Below, piece after piece: positions 1 through 8,534 of a stretch of DNA of 14,644 bases. The stretch is from NCBI GenBank assembly GCA_035502655.1, contig DATJUF010000280.1:1-14644 (forward strand), given 5' to 3'. The notes beneath the pieces were generated by a model. The model saw nothing but the letters and a program-made list of their open reading frames with translations. It was not told the DNA's origin and searched no databases. The position numbers and the translations under genes are program-made. The stretch's first letter is position 1, and each line of letters starts with the position of its first letter. Source of the stretch: DATJUF01 sp035502655. GTDB lineage: Bacteria > Desulfobacterota > Binatia > Binatales > Binataceae.

Positions 1-1509
1 TTTCATGGTGAATGGGAAACCGAGATCACCGGATTGGGTTACGATTCGCGCAAGATTCGGCCCGGCGATCTGTTTTTTTCCACAGCGCGCTCCGATGAAC
101 AGGCGCGTTCCAATGTTGAGGATGCGTTCAGCCGCGGAGCGCGTGCCGCGGTGGTGCGGAGTTGGGATGGTGCAAGCGCGCGTCCTGAGCAGGCTTTGCT
201 AGAATGCGACCGGCCACGCGCCCTGATGGGCGTGGCCGCCTCGCGTTTTTACGGCGCGCCAAGCAGCAGGCTCGATTTGATTGGCGTGACCGGGACCAGC
301 GGCAAAACCACTACCACTTATCTGATTCAGTCGATTTTCGCTGCCGCCGGGATTTCGTGCGGAATTATCGGCACGATCGGAATTTTTGCCAACAACCGCA
401 AGCTCTACAGCGGCCTGACCACGCCTGAAGCGGCTGACTTTGAAAGCGCGCTGGCGGAGATGGAACAGGCAGGCGTCCGTGGAGCCGCGGCGGAAATTTC
501 CTCGATCGGACTCGAAGAACGCCGCGTCGACGAACTGCATTTCCGAGTGGCCCTGTTCACAAATCTAGGCCGCGATCATCTTGATTATCACGGCACGACG
601 GAGAACTATTTTGCCGCGAAGCTGCGATTGTTCACCGAGCTGTTGCCGAGGAGCCGTGCGGCTGAGCCTATCGCAATCGTTAATGGTGATGATTCCTTCG
701 GACAACGAATATTGGCCGTGGTGAGCGGACGCAAAGTTAGCTTCGGCCTCGGCGCGGATCTCGATGTTCAAGCTGAGAGTTGGACTGCCGGAATCAACGG
801 AATTCGAGCGAAAGTGCGCGCGCTCGGCCAAAGCTTCGAGCTGGTCTCCCCGCTGCTGGGTGAAATCAATCTACGCAACATATTGGGCGCCTCCGCTGTG
901 TCGGTGGCCTTGGGTATCAGGACGGACGCGGTGGTGGAGGGTGTGAGAAGATGCCTTGGGGCCCCCGGCAGATTGGAGGCGGTGCCAGGACCGCCCGGAG
1001 TCAAGGTGCTGGTGGATTATGCGCACAAGCCGGACGCCCTTGAAGCGGTGCTGACGGCGCTGCGTGCGCTAGGTCCGCGGCGGCTGATCTGCGTCTTCGG
1101 ATGCGGCGGCGATCGCGATCGGGGCAAGCGCCCAATCATGGGTGCAATCGCGGGACGGCTGGCCGATCTCGCGATTCTGACCTCGGATAATCCCCGCAGC
1201 GAGGATCCGCTTGCGATTATCGCGGAAGTCAAAGCGGGATTGCACACCGGTGGAACGGCAAGCTTGCGATTCGCGGACGCGCGCGCGCAGCGCGGCTACC
1301 TCGTTGAAGCCGATCGGCGCTCAGCGATCGCCTTGGGGCTTGAGCTTGCAAGCGCAGGCGACATCGTCGTGATCGCCGGCAAAGGACATGAGGATTATCA
1401 GCTGGCCGGCGGGCAGCGGCTGGACTTCGACGACCGCGTGGCCGTGCGCGAGATCACGGAAGCAATCCACCAGGGCGGCACCGGAGCAGGACGCGCGCGG
1501 TCTAATTAG
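1..1509 (+). CDS. murE: UDP-MurNAc-tripeptide synthetase MurE (meso-DAP-adding), 5' end outside window
   Basis: This cytoplasmic Mur ligase adds meso-diaminopimelate to UDP-MurNAc-L-Ala-D-Glu using ATP. The frame is open to the first base of the window, and the residues before the TTG at 34 already read like a MurE N-terminus (ETEITGLGYDSRKIRPGDLF), so the gene is cut by the window edge and position 34 is not the start. About 502 residues are visible, near the usual full length, so only a short N-terminal piece is missing. Seen in order: the YDSR uridine-binding segment (about nt 37-48), the ATP P-loop GTSGKTTTT (nt 292-318), the FTNLGRDHLDYHG central motif, and DNPR (nt 1186-1197), the known signature for meso-DAP rather than lysine. 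The common SSH motif reads SSIGL here, a variant I recall from other MurE proteins. The next gene is mraY after 20 bp; murF, usually found here, is absent. Confidence 0.96.
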   Translation, partial: FHGEWETEITGLGYDSRKIRPGDLFFSTARSDEQARSNVEDAFSRGARAAVVRSWDGASARPEQALLECDRPRALMGVAASRFYGAPSSRLDLIGVTGTSGKTTTTYLIQSIFAAAGISCGIIGTIGIFANNRKLYSGLTTPEAADFESALAEMEQAGVRGAAAEISSIGLEERRVDELHFRVALFTNLGRDHLDYHGTTENYFAAKLRLFTELLPRSRAAEPIAIVNGDDSFGQRILAVVSGRKVSFGLGADLDVQAESWTAGINGIRAKVRALGQSFELVSPLLGEINLRNILGASAVSVALGIRTDAVVEGVRRCLGAPGRLEAVPGPPGVKVLVDYAHKPDALEAVLTALRALGPRRLICVFGCGGDRDRGKRPIMGAIAGRLADLAILTSDNPRSEDPLAIIAEVKAGLHTGGTASLRFADARAQRGYLVEADRRSAIALGLELASAGDIVVIAGKGHEDYQLAGGQRLDFDDRVAVREITEAIHQGGTGAGRARSN

Positions 1510-1529
1510 AAGGCGCGCCGGAATCAGCG

Positions 1530-2609
1530 ATGATTTACCTGGCGTTGTATCAACTGCGGGACCATTATCCAGCGCTTAATGTCCTGCGCTATGAGACGTT
1601 TCGCTCGGTGCTGGCTGGACTGGCTGCCCTGGCCCTCTCGATGGGACTTAGCCCGCTGTTGATTGCGCGATTCCGCGCTGCTCATATCGGCCAGACGATT
1701 CGCGACGAAGTTCCGCAGAGCCATCAGAAGAAGGCCGGCACGCCGACGATGGGCGGGCTGGTGATTCTGGTCTCGTGCATTGCCGCTACGGTGCTGCTGG
1801 CAAACTTGGCCAATCCTTTCGTTTGGGTCGCGATTTTTGTCACCTTGGCGTACGGCGCGATTGGATTCAGTGATGATTACCTGAAACTGCGGCGCGGACG
1901 CGGCCGGGGCCTGAGTGGACCGCGCAAGCTGCTGTGGCAGTTCGCCTGCGCCTTTGTCGCCTCGATGGTGCTGTTCGGCTGGCTTAAATTCGACACTCAT
2001 CTGACCTTTCCATTTTTCAAGCACATCCACCCGAACCTGCACTGGTGGCTATATGTGCCTCTCGCGATGTTTGTGATCGTCGGCTGCTCGAACGCCGTGA
2101 ATTTGACTGACGGCCTTGACGGCCTCGCGATCGGCCCGGTGATGACCACAGCCTTCTGCTACTGGGTTTTCACTTACGTGGCCGGCAACCTGAAGTTCGC
2201 ACATTATCTCGACGTGCCGCACGTCGAAGGCGCCGGCGAGGTGGCGATTTTCTGTGCCGCATTGATCGCCTCGTCAATGGGCTTTCTGTGGTACAACGCC
2301 TATCCGGCCTCGATGATGATGGGTGACGTCGGCGCTCTGTCGCTGGGTGGCGCGCTGGGTACGGTCGCGCTGCTCGCGAAGCAGGAGATGGTCCTGCCGA
2401 TTGCTGGCGGGGTTTTTGTGCTTGAGGCGGCGTCGGTTATTACTCAGCGCTATTACTACAAAATGACGCATAAGCGGATCTTTCGGATGGCTCCGATCCA
2501 CCATCATTTTGAGCTTGGTGGATGGCCCGAGACGGTCGTCGTGATTCGCTTCTGGATAATCTCGATCGTCTGCGGCCTGGTGGCCCTGAGCACACTGAAG
2601 CTGAGGTGA
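1530..2609 (+). CDS. mraY: Phospho-MurNAc-pentapeptide transferase MraY
   Basis: Integral membrane enzyme that transfers phospho-MurNAc-pentapeptide from UDP to undecaprenyl phosphate, giving lipid I. The 359 residues match the usual family length. Visible motifs: HQKKAGTPTMGG (residues 65-76), the DDYLK pair of aspartates (115-116), NLTDGLDGLA (191-200, including D194 and D197), NAYPASMMMGDVGALSLGG (256-274, with D266), and the HHHFE histidine cluster (324-328). Hydrophobic stretches run through the whole protein, as expected for about ten membrane helices. The ATG at 1530 gives the normal start, with NVLRYETFR at residues 17-25. It sits 20 bp after murE and 10 bp before murD, consistent with one operon. 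Confidence 0.98.
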   Translation: MIYLALYQLRDHYPALNVLRYETFRSVLAGLAALALSMGLSPLLIARFRAAHIGQTIRDEVPQSHQKKAGTPTMGGLVILVSCIAATVLLANLANPFVWVAIFVTLAYGAIGFSDDYLKLRRGRGRGLSGPRKLLWQFACAFVASMVLFGWLKFDTHLTFPFFKHIHPNLHWWLYVPLAMFVIVGCSNAVNLTDGLDGLAIGPVMTTAFCYWVFTYVAGNLKFAHYLDVPHVEGAGEVAIFCAALIASSMGFLWYNAYPASMMMGDVGALSLGGALGTVALLAKQEMVLPIAGGVFVLEAASVITQRYYYKMTHKRIFRMAPIHHHFELGGWPETVVVIRFWIISIVCGLVALSTLKLR

Positions 2610-2619
2610 AGGGCCGGCG

Positions 2620-3942
2620 ATGGAACTCGAGGGCAAGCGCGTAATGGTGATCGGGCTCGGCGTCAGCGGACTCGCCGCGGCGCGATTGCTGGCCCATCAT
2701 GGCGCCCGGCTGGTGCTGGCCGAACGCAGGACTGACCTTCCACGTGAAGCCTTACCCGCCGGCGAAATTCGCCTGGGAAATGAGGATCCGGCCTGGCTTG
2801 AAGGCGTTGATTTGGTAGTCGCGAGTCCCGGCGTCCCGCCTTCGTCGCCATTGATGCGCGCGGCCCGCGCGGCGCGGATTCCGCTAATCAGCGAGCTCGA
2901 ATTGGCCAGCCGCTTTATCACTGCGCCAATCGTCGCCGTGACCGGCACTAACGGCAAGAGTACAGTCGTGATTCTGCTTGGCGAAATCTTCCGTAAGGCC
3001 GGGTTCAAGACGTTCGTCGGCGGTAATCTCGGTACGGCGCTCGCCGATGCAGCCATCGATGATTACACGGCAGTGATAGCGGAGGTTTCGAGTTATCAGC
3101 TCGAATTGATCGAGACGTTCAAGCCGCACGTCGCGATTTACCTGAACCTCAGTGATGACCATCTCGATCGTTACGCCAATCTTGAAGAGTACGGCCGCGC
3201 CAAGCAGCGCATCTTTGAGAACCAGGACGCGCATGACTGGGCGATTCTGAATCGCGGCGATCCGCAGGTGTGGCAAATCGCTCGTACGCTGGCGCCACAT
3301 GTAATTAGTTTCGGCTTCTCAGCTCCCGCAATAACACCGGCGCTGTGGCGGCAGGATGAGGGGATCGCGTTCGATGATGGCACGCGGCGTGGGTGCATCA
3401 GCCTGGCCCAGTTCAGGCTGCTGGGCGCGCACAACTTTGCGAACGCGATGGCGGCTGCGGCTGGCGCACTCGCGATGGGAATCGAGCCGGCAGTGATCGA
3501 ACGGGCGCTGGCGGAGAGCCGAGGCCTGCCGCATCGGATTGAAATCGTAGGCGAGAAAAATCGCGTTCGTTATATCGATGATTCGAAGGGCACCAACGTC
3601 GGTGCAGTAATGGAAGCGCTGGCCGCCTCGCGCCCGCCTGTGATTCTTCTGGCGGGCGGAGTGGACAAGGGCGGTAACTATGCCCCGCTTATCGGACCGT
3701 TGCGGGAAAAGGTCAAGCTGCTGATTCTGTATGGGGCGGCGCGCGAAAAGATGCATGCCGCCCTGGCAGGCAGCACTTCAACCGAAGTTGTTTCGACCTT
3801 GAAGGAGGCATTCGTGCTTGCCGTACAGCGCGCGGTAGGCGGCGACACTGTGCTGTTGTCGCCCGCTTGTTCCAGTTTCGATCAATTCAAGGATTATGCG
3901 GAACGTGGGCGACAGTTTCAGGAATTGGTTCGGGCGCTTTGA
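2620..3942 (+). CDS. murD: UDP-MurNAc-L-alanine:D-glutamate ligase MurD
   Basis: Cytoplasmic ATP-dependent ligase that adds D-glutamate to UDP-MurNAc-L-Ala. The protein has 440 residues, a normal length. It shows the three Mur-ligase domains: an N-terminal Rossmann-like uridine-binding part (KRVMVIGLGVSGLAAARLL, residues 6-24), the central ATPase domain with P-loop GTNGKST (109-115), EVSSYQLE (155-162) and HLDRY (181-185), and a C-terminal domain with DDSKGTN (320-326), AGGVDKGGNY (345-354) and LLSPACSSFDQF (412-423). The ATG start is preceded by GAAGGG (2608-2613), a good Shine-Dalgarno at proper spacing. The 3' end overlaps the ftsW start region by up to 47 bp, suggesting translational coupling. 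Confidence 0.98.
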   Translation: MELEGKRVMVIGLGVSGLAAARLLAHHGARLVLAERRTDLPREALPAGEIRLGNEDPAWLEGVDLVVASPGVPPSSPLMRAARAARIPLISELELASRFITAPIVAVTGTNGKSTVVILLGEIFRKAGFKTFVGGNLGTALADAAIDDYTAVIAEVSSYQLELIETFKPHVAIYLNLSDDHLDRYANLEEYGRAKQRIFENQDAHDWAILNRGDPQVWQIARTLAPHVISFGFSAPAITPALWRQDEGIAFDDGTRRGCISLAQFRLLGAHNFANAMAAAAGALAMGIEPAVIERALAESRGLPHRIEIVGEKNRVRYIDDSKGTNVGAVMEALAASRPPVILLAGGVDKGGNYAPLIGPLREKVKLLILYGAAREKMHAALAGSTSTEVVSTLKEAFVLAVQRAVGGDTVLLSPACSSFDQFKDYAERGRQFQELVRAL

Positions 3943-5047
3943 CGGGGTTCCCTATCGGCGCCGTCCCGATCCGTGGCTGCTGATACCGGCCACCGCGCTG
4001 ATCGCATTCGGCCTGCTGATGGTGCTCAATACGACCTATTTTCTCGCGCAGGAAAAAGATGGCGACCCGTTCCATCTTTTCAAGCTGCAACTCGGCCATG
4101 TTGTGGCCGGTGCTGTAGTGCTGGTGCTCTTGTCACAGTTCTCTGTGACCGGGCTGCGGCGGCTGACGCTGCCGCTGATGGCGATCGCGGTGGGGCTGCT
4201 GATCGCGACCTGGATTCCCGGGCTGGGCGTAACCCGCAGTGGCGCACGCCGCTGGGTGCGAATCGGACCTCTGCTGGCCGAGCCGTCGGAGCTGGTGAAG
4301 TTTGCGATTGTGTTTTTTCTGGCGGACTTCCTTGCACGGCGGCAGGAGGTGCTCGGCCAATTTAAGCGCGGGCCCCTGCCAGCCATGATCGTGACAGGGA
4401 TTATTGCAGTCTTCGTGCTGATGCAGCCGGACTTCGGCACTACCGTAATGCTCGCCCTGATTCTGTTTGCGATGCTGTATGCGGGTGGTGCGCGTGCCAG
4501 CCATTTGGCGGCAACCGGGGCAGCGGCGTTCGTGATCCTGATGCTTCAGGCGGTAGCAAAACCGTACCGGATGAGGCGCCTCGAAAGCTTTATCGATCCA
4601 TGGCGCGCGGCGCGCGGGGCTGGCTTTCAGTTGATTCAATCATTCATAGCGCTGGGTGAAGGCGGCAAGTGGGGCATCGGACTCGGCGCTGGACGCCAGA
4701 AGATGTTCTACCTGCCGGCGGCGCATACTGATTTCGTCTTCGCGGTGGTGACGGAGGAATTTGGCCTTGTGGGGGCGGCGGTCGTGCTGGCGCTTTTCGG
4801 AATCATCCTGGTGCGCGGCTTGCGCATCGCGCATGAGGAGCCAGACCCGTTTGCGAGCATGTTGGCGGTGGGATTAACCGCGATGATCGCGATGCAGGCG
4901 TTGCTGAACCTGGCTGTGGTCACTGGGCTAGTACCAACCAAGGGCCTGCCGCTGCCGTTTCTAAGCTATGGCGGTACTTCTATTGTGATAGCGATGGCGG
5001 CGCTGGGTGTGCTGAGTGCACTGGCCCATCGGCGAGTCGTGGAATGA
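3896..5047 (+). CDS. ftsW: Septal peptidoglycan glycosyltransferase FtsW (SEDS family)
   Basis: Polytopic SEDS protein that polymerises lipid II at the septum together with a class B PBP. It has 383 residues with about ten hydrophobic segments beginning near residue 27. Family motifs: GARRWVRIGPLLAEPSEL (116-133), QPDFGTT (177-183), FIDPW (232-236), GAGRQKMFYLPAAHTDFVFA (264-283) with the essential aspartate probably D279, and GLPLPFLSYGGTS (350-362). AEPSEL replaces the more usual QPSEL. The start is not certain: the ATG at 3896 has AAGGA only 2 bases upstream, while the GTG at 3905 would place AAGGA 11 bases away. Either way the gene begins inside murD. Its stop overlaps the murG start as ATGA, so translation is probably coupled. 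Confidence 0.96.
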   Translation: MRNVGDSFRNWFGRFDGVPYRRRPDPWLLIPATALIAFGLLMVLNTTYFLAQEKDGDPFHLFKLQLGHVVAGAVVLVLLSQFSVTGLRRLTLPLMAIAVGLLIATWIPGLGVTRSGARRWVRIGPLLAEPSELVKFAIVFFLADFLARRQEVLGQFKRGPLPAMIVTGIIAVFVLMQPDFGTTVMLALILFAMLYAGGARASHLAATGAAAFVILMLQAVAKPYRMRRLESFIDPWRAARGAGFQLIQSFIALGEGGKWGIGLGAGRQKMFYLPAAHTDFVFAVVTEEFGLVGAAVVLALFGIILVRGLRIAHEEPDPFASMLAVGLTAMIAMQALLNLAVVTGLVPTKGLPLPFLSYGGTSIVIAMAALGVLSALAHRRVVE

Positions 5048-6129
5048 AGGTGATTATCGCGGGTGGTGGTACCGGAGGCCATCTTTTCCCAGCAGTCGCG
5101 CTAGGTGAAGAGCTGCGGCGTGAGCGTCCCGCGACTCAAGTGCTGCATGTCGGCACCACTAATGGCTTTGAGGCTCAATGGTTCCCGTCGAGCGGCCTCC
5201 ACTATGAGCTTTTTCCAGTACGAGGGCTGCGTGGCAAAGGCGTCGTGACGCGGATGCGAGCCATTGCCGAGTTTGGCGCGGCGTTGCGCCGAGGGCACAA
5301 TCTGTTGCGCCGATTCTCCCCTGATCTGGTGGTGAGTGCGGGAGGATATGCCTCAGCGCCGATGGCGGTCGCGGCTCTAATTGGACGTGTGCCCTTGGTC
5401 TTAATGGAGCAGAATACGCGTCCAGGCCTTTCGAATCGCCTTTTGTGGCGTTTTGCGCGCCGCATATGTACTGGTTTTGCCGATACAAGAACCGGCTTGC
5501 GAGGCAACAGGGTAGCCGTCACAGGTAATCCGCTGCGGCTCGGATTTGTTCCGTGCGAGCTGCGCGAAATCCGTTCTCCTACGCAAATTCTTGTTTTAGG
5601 CGGATCGACTGGTGCGCACCGGTTGAATTTAGGCGTAATCGCAGCTTTCAAAACTTTAGCAAAAGATGTTATAAAATTTGAGGTAGTCCATCAGAGCGGA
5701 CAGGCTGATGTGGAGTTGTTGCGGCGTGAGTATGCGCCGCTTGGGGTGATGGCACGGGTAATTCCTTTTATCGTTGATATGGCGGCTGCATTGGATCGCG
5801 CCGGCCTCATTATCGCCCGTGGCGGTGCGATGACCGTGAGCGAAATCGCCATCGCCGGGCGCGCGGCGATTTTTGTACCATATCCGTTCCATCGCGATCA
5901 TCAGCAGGAGCATAATGCGCGGGTAATAGAGCGGCTTGGCGGTGCGATCATTGTTGATGACGATGACCGGTTAGCCGAGAAGCTTACGGCCATATTGCGT
6001 GAACTATTGAGCAATCCGTCACGCGTTATCGAGATGGGGCGTAAGGCGAGGCAGGCGGGCAGGCCGGATGCGGCGGCACAAATCGCACGCATCTGCTTTG
6101 AGGTGATTGAGGGGGATCAAGCGGCATGA
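5044..6129 (+). CDS. murG: UDP-GlcNAc:undecaprenyl-PP-MurNAc-pentapeptide transferase MurG
   Basis: Peripheral membrane GT-B glycosyltransferase (family GT28) that adds GlcNAc to lipid I to make lipid II on the inner leaflet. The 361 residues are a normal length. Seen motifs: N-terminal glycine loop GGGTGGHLFPA (residues 7-17), SAGGYASAP (98-106), EQNTRPGLSNR (122-132), GNPLR (161-165), the third glycine loop LGGSTGAHRLN (185-195), and the UDP-GlcNAc-binding region ARGGAMTVSE (258-267) followed by PFHRDHQQEHNA (281-292), which aligns with the E. coli style of this motif. The start ATG overlaps the ftsW stop as ATGA, and its own stop overlaps murC in the same way. A local stretch around 5580-5690 is AT-richer than its surroundings and uses several TTA codons. 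Confidence 0.98.
   Translation: MKVIIAGGGTGGHLFPAVALGEELRRERPATQVLHVGTTNGFEAQWFPSSGLHYELFPVRGLRGKGVVTRMRAIAEFGAALRRGHNLLRRFSPDLVVSAGGYASAPMAVAALIGRVPLVLMEQNTRPGLSNRLLWRFARRICTGFADTRTGLRGNRVAVTGNPLRLGFVPCELREIRSPTQILVLGGSTGAHRLNLGVIAAFKTLAKDVIKFEVVHQSGQADVELLRREYAPLGVMARVIPFIVDMAAALDRAGLIIARGGAMTVSEIAIAGRAAIFVPYPFHRDHQQEHNARVIERLGGAIIVDDDDRLAEKLTAILRELLSNPSRVIEMGRKARQAGRPDAAAQIARICFEVIEGDQAA
5647..5675 (+). promoter_or_regulatory. Possible internal sigma70-like promoter inside murG
   Basis: Within an AT-richer patch of murG there is TTCAAA (5647-5652), a 17-bp spacer and TATAAA (5670-5675). This is 4 of 6 and 5 of 6 matches to the sigma70 consensus. Internal promoters within dcw clusters are known in E. 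coli, and one here would serve murC to ftsZ. It could be chance in coding DNA. Confidence 0.25.
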
Positions 6130-7583
6130 GCGGACTGCCCACCGGATTGCTGACGCGCCACCGGCGACTGCACTTTATTGGTATCGGCGGCGCCGGCATG
6201 AGCGGTATAGCGGAGTTGTGCCAGCGCCTCGGCTTCGAGGTGAGCGGCTGCGACATGCACGACAGTGCAACTACCAGGCGGCTGGCAACGCTCGGGATTG
6301 CACTTGAACATGGTCATCATCCGAGTCACATCGGAGCGCGCGCCGGGGGCGACCTCGACGCGGTGATTATTTCGTCGGCGGTGAAGTTCTCCAATCCTGA
6401 AGTGGTCAGGGCCCGGGCGCTGAAAATTCCAGTGATTGCGCGCGCCGAAATGCTAGGCGAACTGCTGCGGATGGCGCGGCAGGGCATTGCAGTTGCTGGT
6501 ACGCATGGCAAGACCACGACGACCTCGCTGGTGGGGTTGATTCTCGAAGAAGCAGGCTTTGATCCTACCGTCGCGATAGGCGGAAATCTGCGCGCGCGCG
6601 GCACCAACGTACGCCTCGGACGTGGCGATTTTATGGTGGCTGAGGCCGATGAGAGCGACGCTTCATTTTTGCTGCTCCTTCCAACGATCGCAATCGTTAC
6701 GAATATCGACCCCGAGCATCTGGACCATTACGGCTCGATGGATCGAGTGCGCGAAGCCTACTTGAGCTTCATTAACCGCGTTCCGTTTTATGGCCGCGCG
6801 GTGCTGGGAATCGACAGCGTGAATGTCCGCGGGCTGCTGGCTTCCGTGCGCAAGCCGATTATCACGTATGGCGAAGCCGCCGATGCAGATCTGCGCGCTG
6901 AGCGAATCGTAATTGATGGGCTCTCGACGCACTTCGTGGTCATGCGTGGCAATGTGGCGCTCGGGACTGTGACAATTCCGTCTCCAGGGCGGCATCTCGC
7001 ACTGAATTCATTGGCGGCGATCGCCGTCACATTGGAAATGGGGATCCCGTTTGAAGTCGCGGCACGTGCGCTCCGTACGTTCTCAGGAATCTCGCGCCGT
7101 TTTGAGCTCAAGGGCGAAGCCGCAGGACGGCTTGTGCTCGACGATTACGCCCATCATCCGGCTGAGGTACGGGCGACGCTGGCTGCTGCGCGGGCGGCTT
7201 TTGCCCGCCGGCTGGTGACCGTGTTCCAGCCTCATCGTTACACGCGGCTGCGGGATCTTTTCGATGATTTCTTGACCGCCTTCGACGACACCGACGTGCT
7301 TTATCTGGCGGATGTCTATGCCGCTGGCGAGGAACCGATACCCGACGTTACTTCGCGGCGCCTGTATGAGGCGTTGCGGGCGCGCGGCCATCTGGACGTT
7401 CATTATCTCGGCGATGAGACCGAACCGGCGGGGACGCTCGCACGCGAATCGAAGCGTGGCGACGTTTTCGTGACGCTCGGTGCCGGTGATGTCTATCTAA
7501 TCGGCGAGCGCCTGCTGGCATTGCTCGGCGAGGAGCCTGCGGTAACGGCAAAAGCAGCGGTGTCCGAGGTAAAGGCCGTATGA
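6126..7583 (+). CDS. murC: UDP-N-acetylmuramate:L-alanine ligase MurC
   Basis: Cytoplasmic ligase that adds L-alanine to UDP-MurNAc, the first peptide stem step. The 485 residues are typical. The N-terminal UDP-binding segment is HFIGIGGAGMSGIAE (residues 16-30); the ATPase domain has P-loop GTHGKTTTT (125-133), EADESDASF (173-181) and TNIDPEHLDHYG (192-203); the C-terminal domain has RRFELKG (324-330), DDYAHHPAE (339-347) and FQPHRYTR (367-374). The YAHHP motif is characteristic of MurC and separates it from MurD, MurE and MurF. Both ends overlap neighbours by 4 bp (ATGA), so it is probably translationally coupled to murG and murB. Confidence 0.98.
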   Translation: MSGLPTGLLTRHRRLHFIGIGGAGMSGIAELCQRLGFEVSGCDMHDSATTRRLATLGIALEHGHHPSHIGARAGGDLDAVIISSAVKFSNPEVVRARALKIPVIARAEMLGELLRMARQGIAVAGTHGKTTTTSLVGLILEEAGFDPTVAIGGNLRARGTNVRLGRGDFMVAEADESDASFLLLLPTIAIVTNIDPEHLDHYGSMDRVREAYLSFINRVPFYGRAVLGIDSVNVRGLLASVRKPIITYGEAADADLRAERIVIDGLSTHFVVMRGNVALGTVTIPSPGRHLALNSLAAIAVTLEMGIPFEVAARALRTFSGISRRFELKGEAAGRLVLDDYAHHPAEVRATLAAARAAFARRLVTVFQPHRYTRLRDLFDDFLTAFDDTDVLYLADVYAAGEEPIPDVTSRRLYEALRARGHLDVHYLGDETEPAGTLARESKRGDVFVTLGAGDVYLIGERLLALLGEEPAVTAKAAVSEVKAV

Positions 7584-8482
7584 ATGCCCTCGAGCATGAA
7601 TTGCGCGAACGTTTCGGCGGCCGCATCCAGCGGGAGTTTCCGCTAGCTGCCCTGACCTCGTTTCAAATTGGCGGGCCGGCCGATCTGTTTATTGCGGTTG
7701 AGAACGAAGACGAATTGATGGAAGCGGTTGCATCGGCCTATCGCCATGGAGTGAACTACTTCTGCCTTGGCGCGGGAACCAATTTGCTGGTGAGCGACCG
7801 CGGCATGCGAGGCCTGGTAATCAAGCTCGGCGCAGGCTTTGCCTCGCTTACGCTCGACGGTCTCGATCTCCATGCAGGCGCCGCGGCACAGTTCGGTGCG
7901 ATGGTGCAGGCGGCGGTTGAGCATGGACTGGCTGGCCTCGAATTTGGTGAGGGTATTCCGGGAACAGTCGGCGGCGGCCTGGTGATGAACGCCGGTGCTT
8001 TTGGCGGCGAGATTGCACGCGTGGTGACTGCCGTGCATGGCGTCACGGCCACTGGCGAAGCGCGTACGCTCACGCGTGACGAAGTGCGGTTCGCCTATCG
8101 CCGGACCGAGTTGCCGCCGCGCTTCATCATCACAAGCGTGGATTTTCATTTGCAGTACGGCAATCGCACTGCGCTGCTGGCGCTGATTGCAGAGTTAAAG
8201 GCGAAACGCGCGGCACGCCAGCCCAACGGCGTCCCGAACGCGGGTTCAGTCTTCAAAAATCCACCCGGGAATTTCGCCGGACGGCTGCTTGAGGGCGCCG
8301 GGCTCAAGGGCGCGCAATTAGGCGGTGCAGCCTTCTCCGAACGCCATGCGAATTTCATCGTTAACCTCGGTGGCGCACGTGGCGAAGAGGTTCGTGCTTT
8401 GATTGATATGGCTCGGCACAAGGTCAAGGAGGCCAGCGGCGTCTGGCTCGATCCAGAGGTCAGGCTGGTCGGCGAATGGTGA
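7580..8482 (+). CDS. murB: UDP-N-acetylenolpyruvoylglucosamine reductase MurB, type II
   Basis: FAD enzyme that uses NADPH to reduce UDP-GlcNAc-enolpyruvate to UDP-MurNAc. The 300 residues and compact C-terminal part fit the type II class, which lacks the extra segment of E. coli MurB. Motifs: TSFQIGGPADLF (26-37), the FAD-binding LGAGTNLLVSDRG (63-75), GLEFGEGIPGTVGGGLVMNA (119-138), YRRTE (173-177, with R174 as the expected catalytic arginine), AGSVFKNP (221-228, with S223 the proton donor), GLKG and HANFIVN (256-262), and DPEV near the end (E293, expected third catalytic residue). Its ATG overlaps the murC stop by 4 bp. It is followed by a 52-bp gap, where ddl stands in many related clusters. 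Confidence 0.97.
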   Translation: MNALEHELRERFGGRIQREFPLAALTSFQIGGPADLFIAVENEDELMEAVASAYRHGVNYFCLGAGTNLLVSDRGMRGLVIKLGAGFASLTLDGLDLHAGAAAQFGAMVQAAVEHGLAGLEFGEGIPGTVGGGLVMNAGAFGGEIARVVTAVHGVTATGEARTLTRDEVRFAYRRTELPPRFIITSVDFHLQYGNRTALLALIAELKAKRAARQPNGVPNAGSVFKNPPGNFAGRLLEGAGLKGAQLGGAAFSERHANFIVNLGGARGEEVRALIDMARHKVKEASGVWLDPEVRLVGEW

Positions 8483-8483
8483 G

Positions 8484-8517
8484 AATCAGGCCGTAGGAAA
8501 ATTCAGGCCGTAGAGGG
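8484..8517 (+). repeat. Imperfect 17-bp tandem repeat between murB and ftsQ
   Basis: Two adjacent 17-bp units, 8484-8500 and 8501-8517, share the 11-bp core TCAGGCCGTAG (8486-8496 and 8503-8513). By eye 12 of 17 positions match. They fill most of the 52-bp spacer between the murB stop and the GTG start of ftsQ. They are direct rather than inverted repeats, so they do not form a terminator. They may be a deletion scar or a small regulatory site; no function is shown. Confidence 0.7.
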
Positions 8518-8534
8518 TTAGCGGGGTTGGTTGA

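Noticed and set aside
34..36. TTG at position 34 as the murE start
   Set aside because: The frame is open to base 1 and the upstream residues match a MurE N-terminus, so the gene starts outside the window.
1524..2042. Open frame antisense to mraY (172 codons)
   Set aside because: Shadow of the mraY codons; its composition is rich in Gln, Arg and His as expected from the reverse of a membrane protein gene.
5884..5922. MurG motif PFHRDHQQEHNA as an abnormal active site
   Set aside because: It differs from the DDHQ form but aligns with the E. coli type of this motif, keeping the key Gln and Asn.
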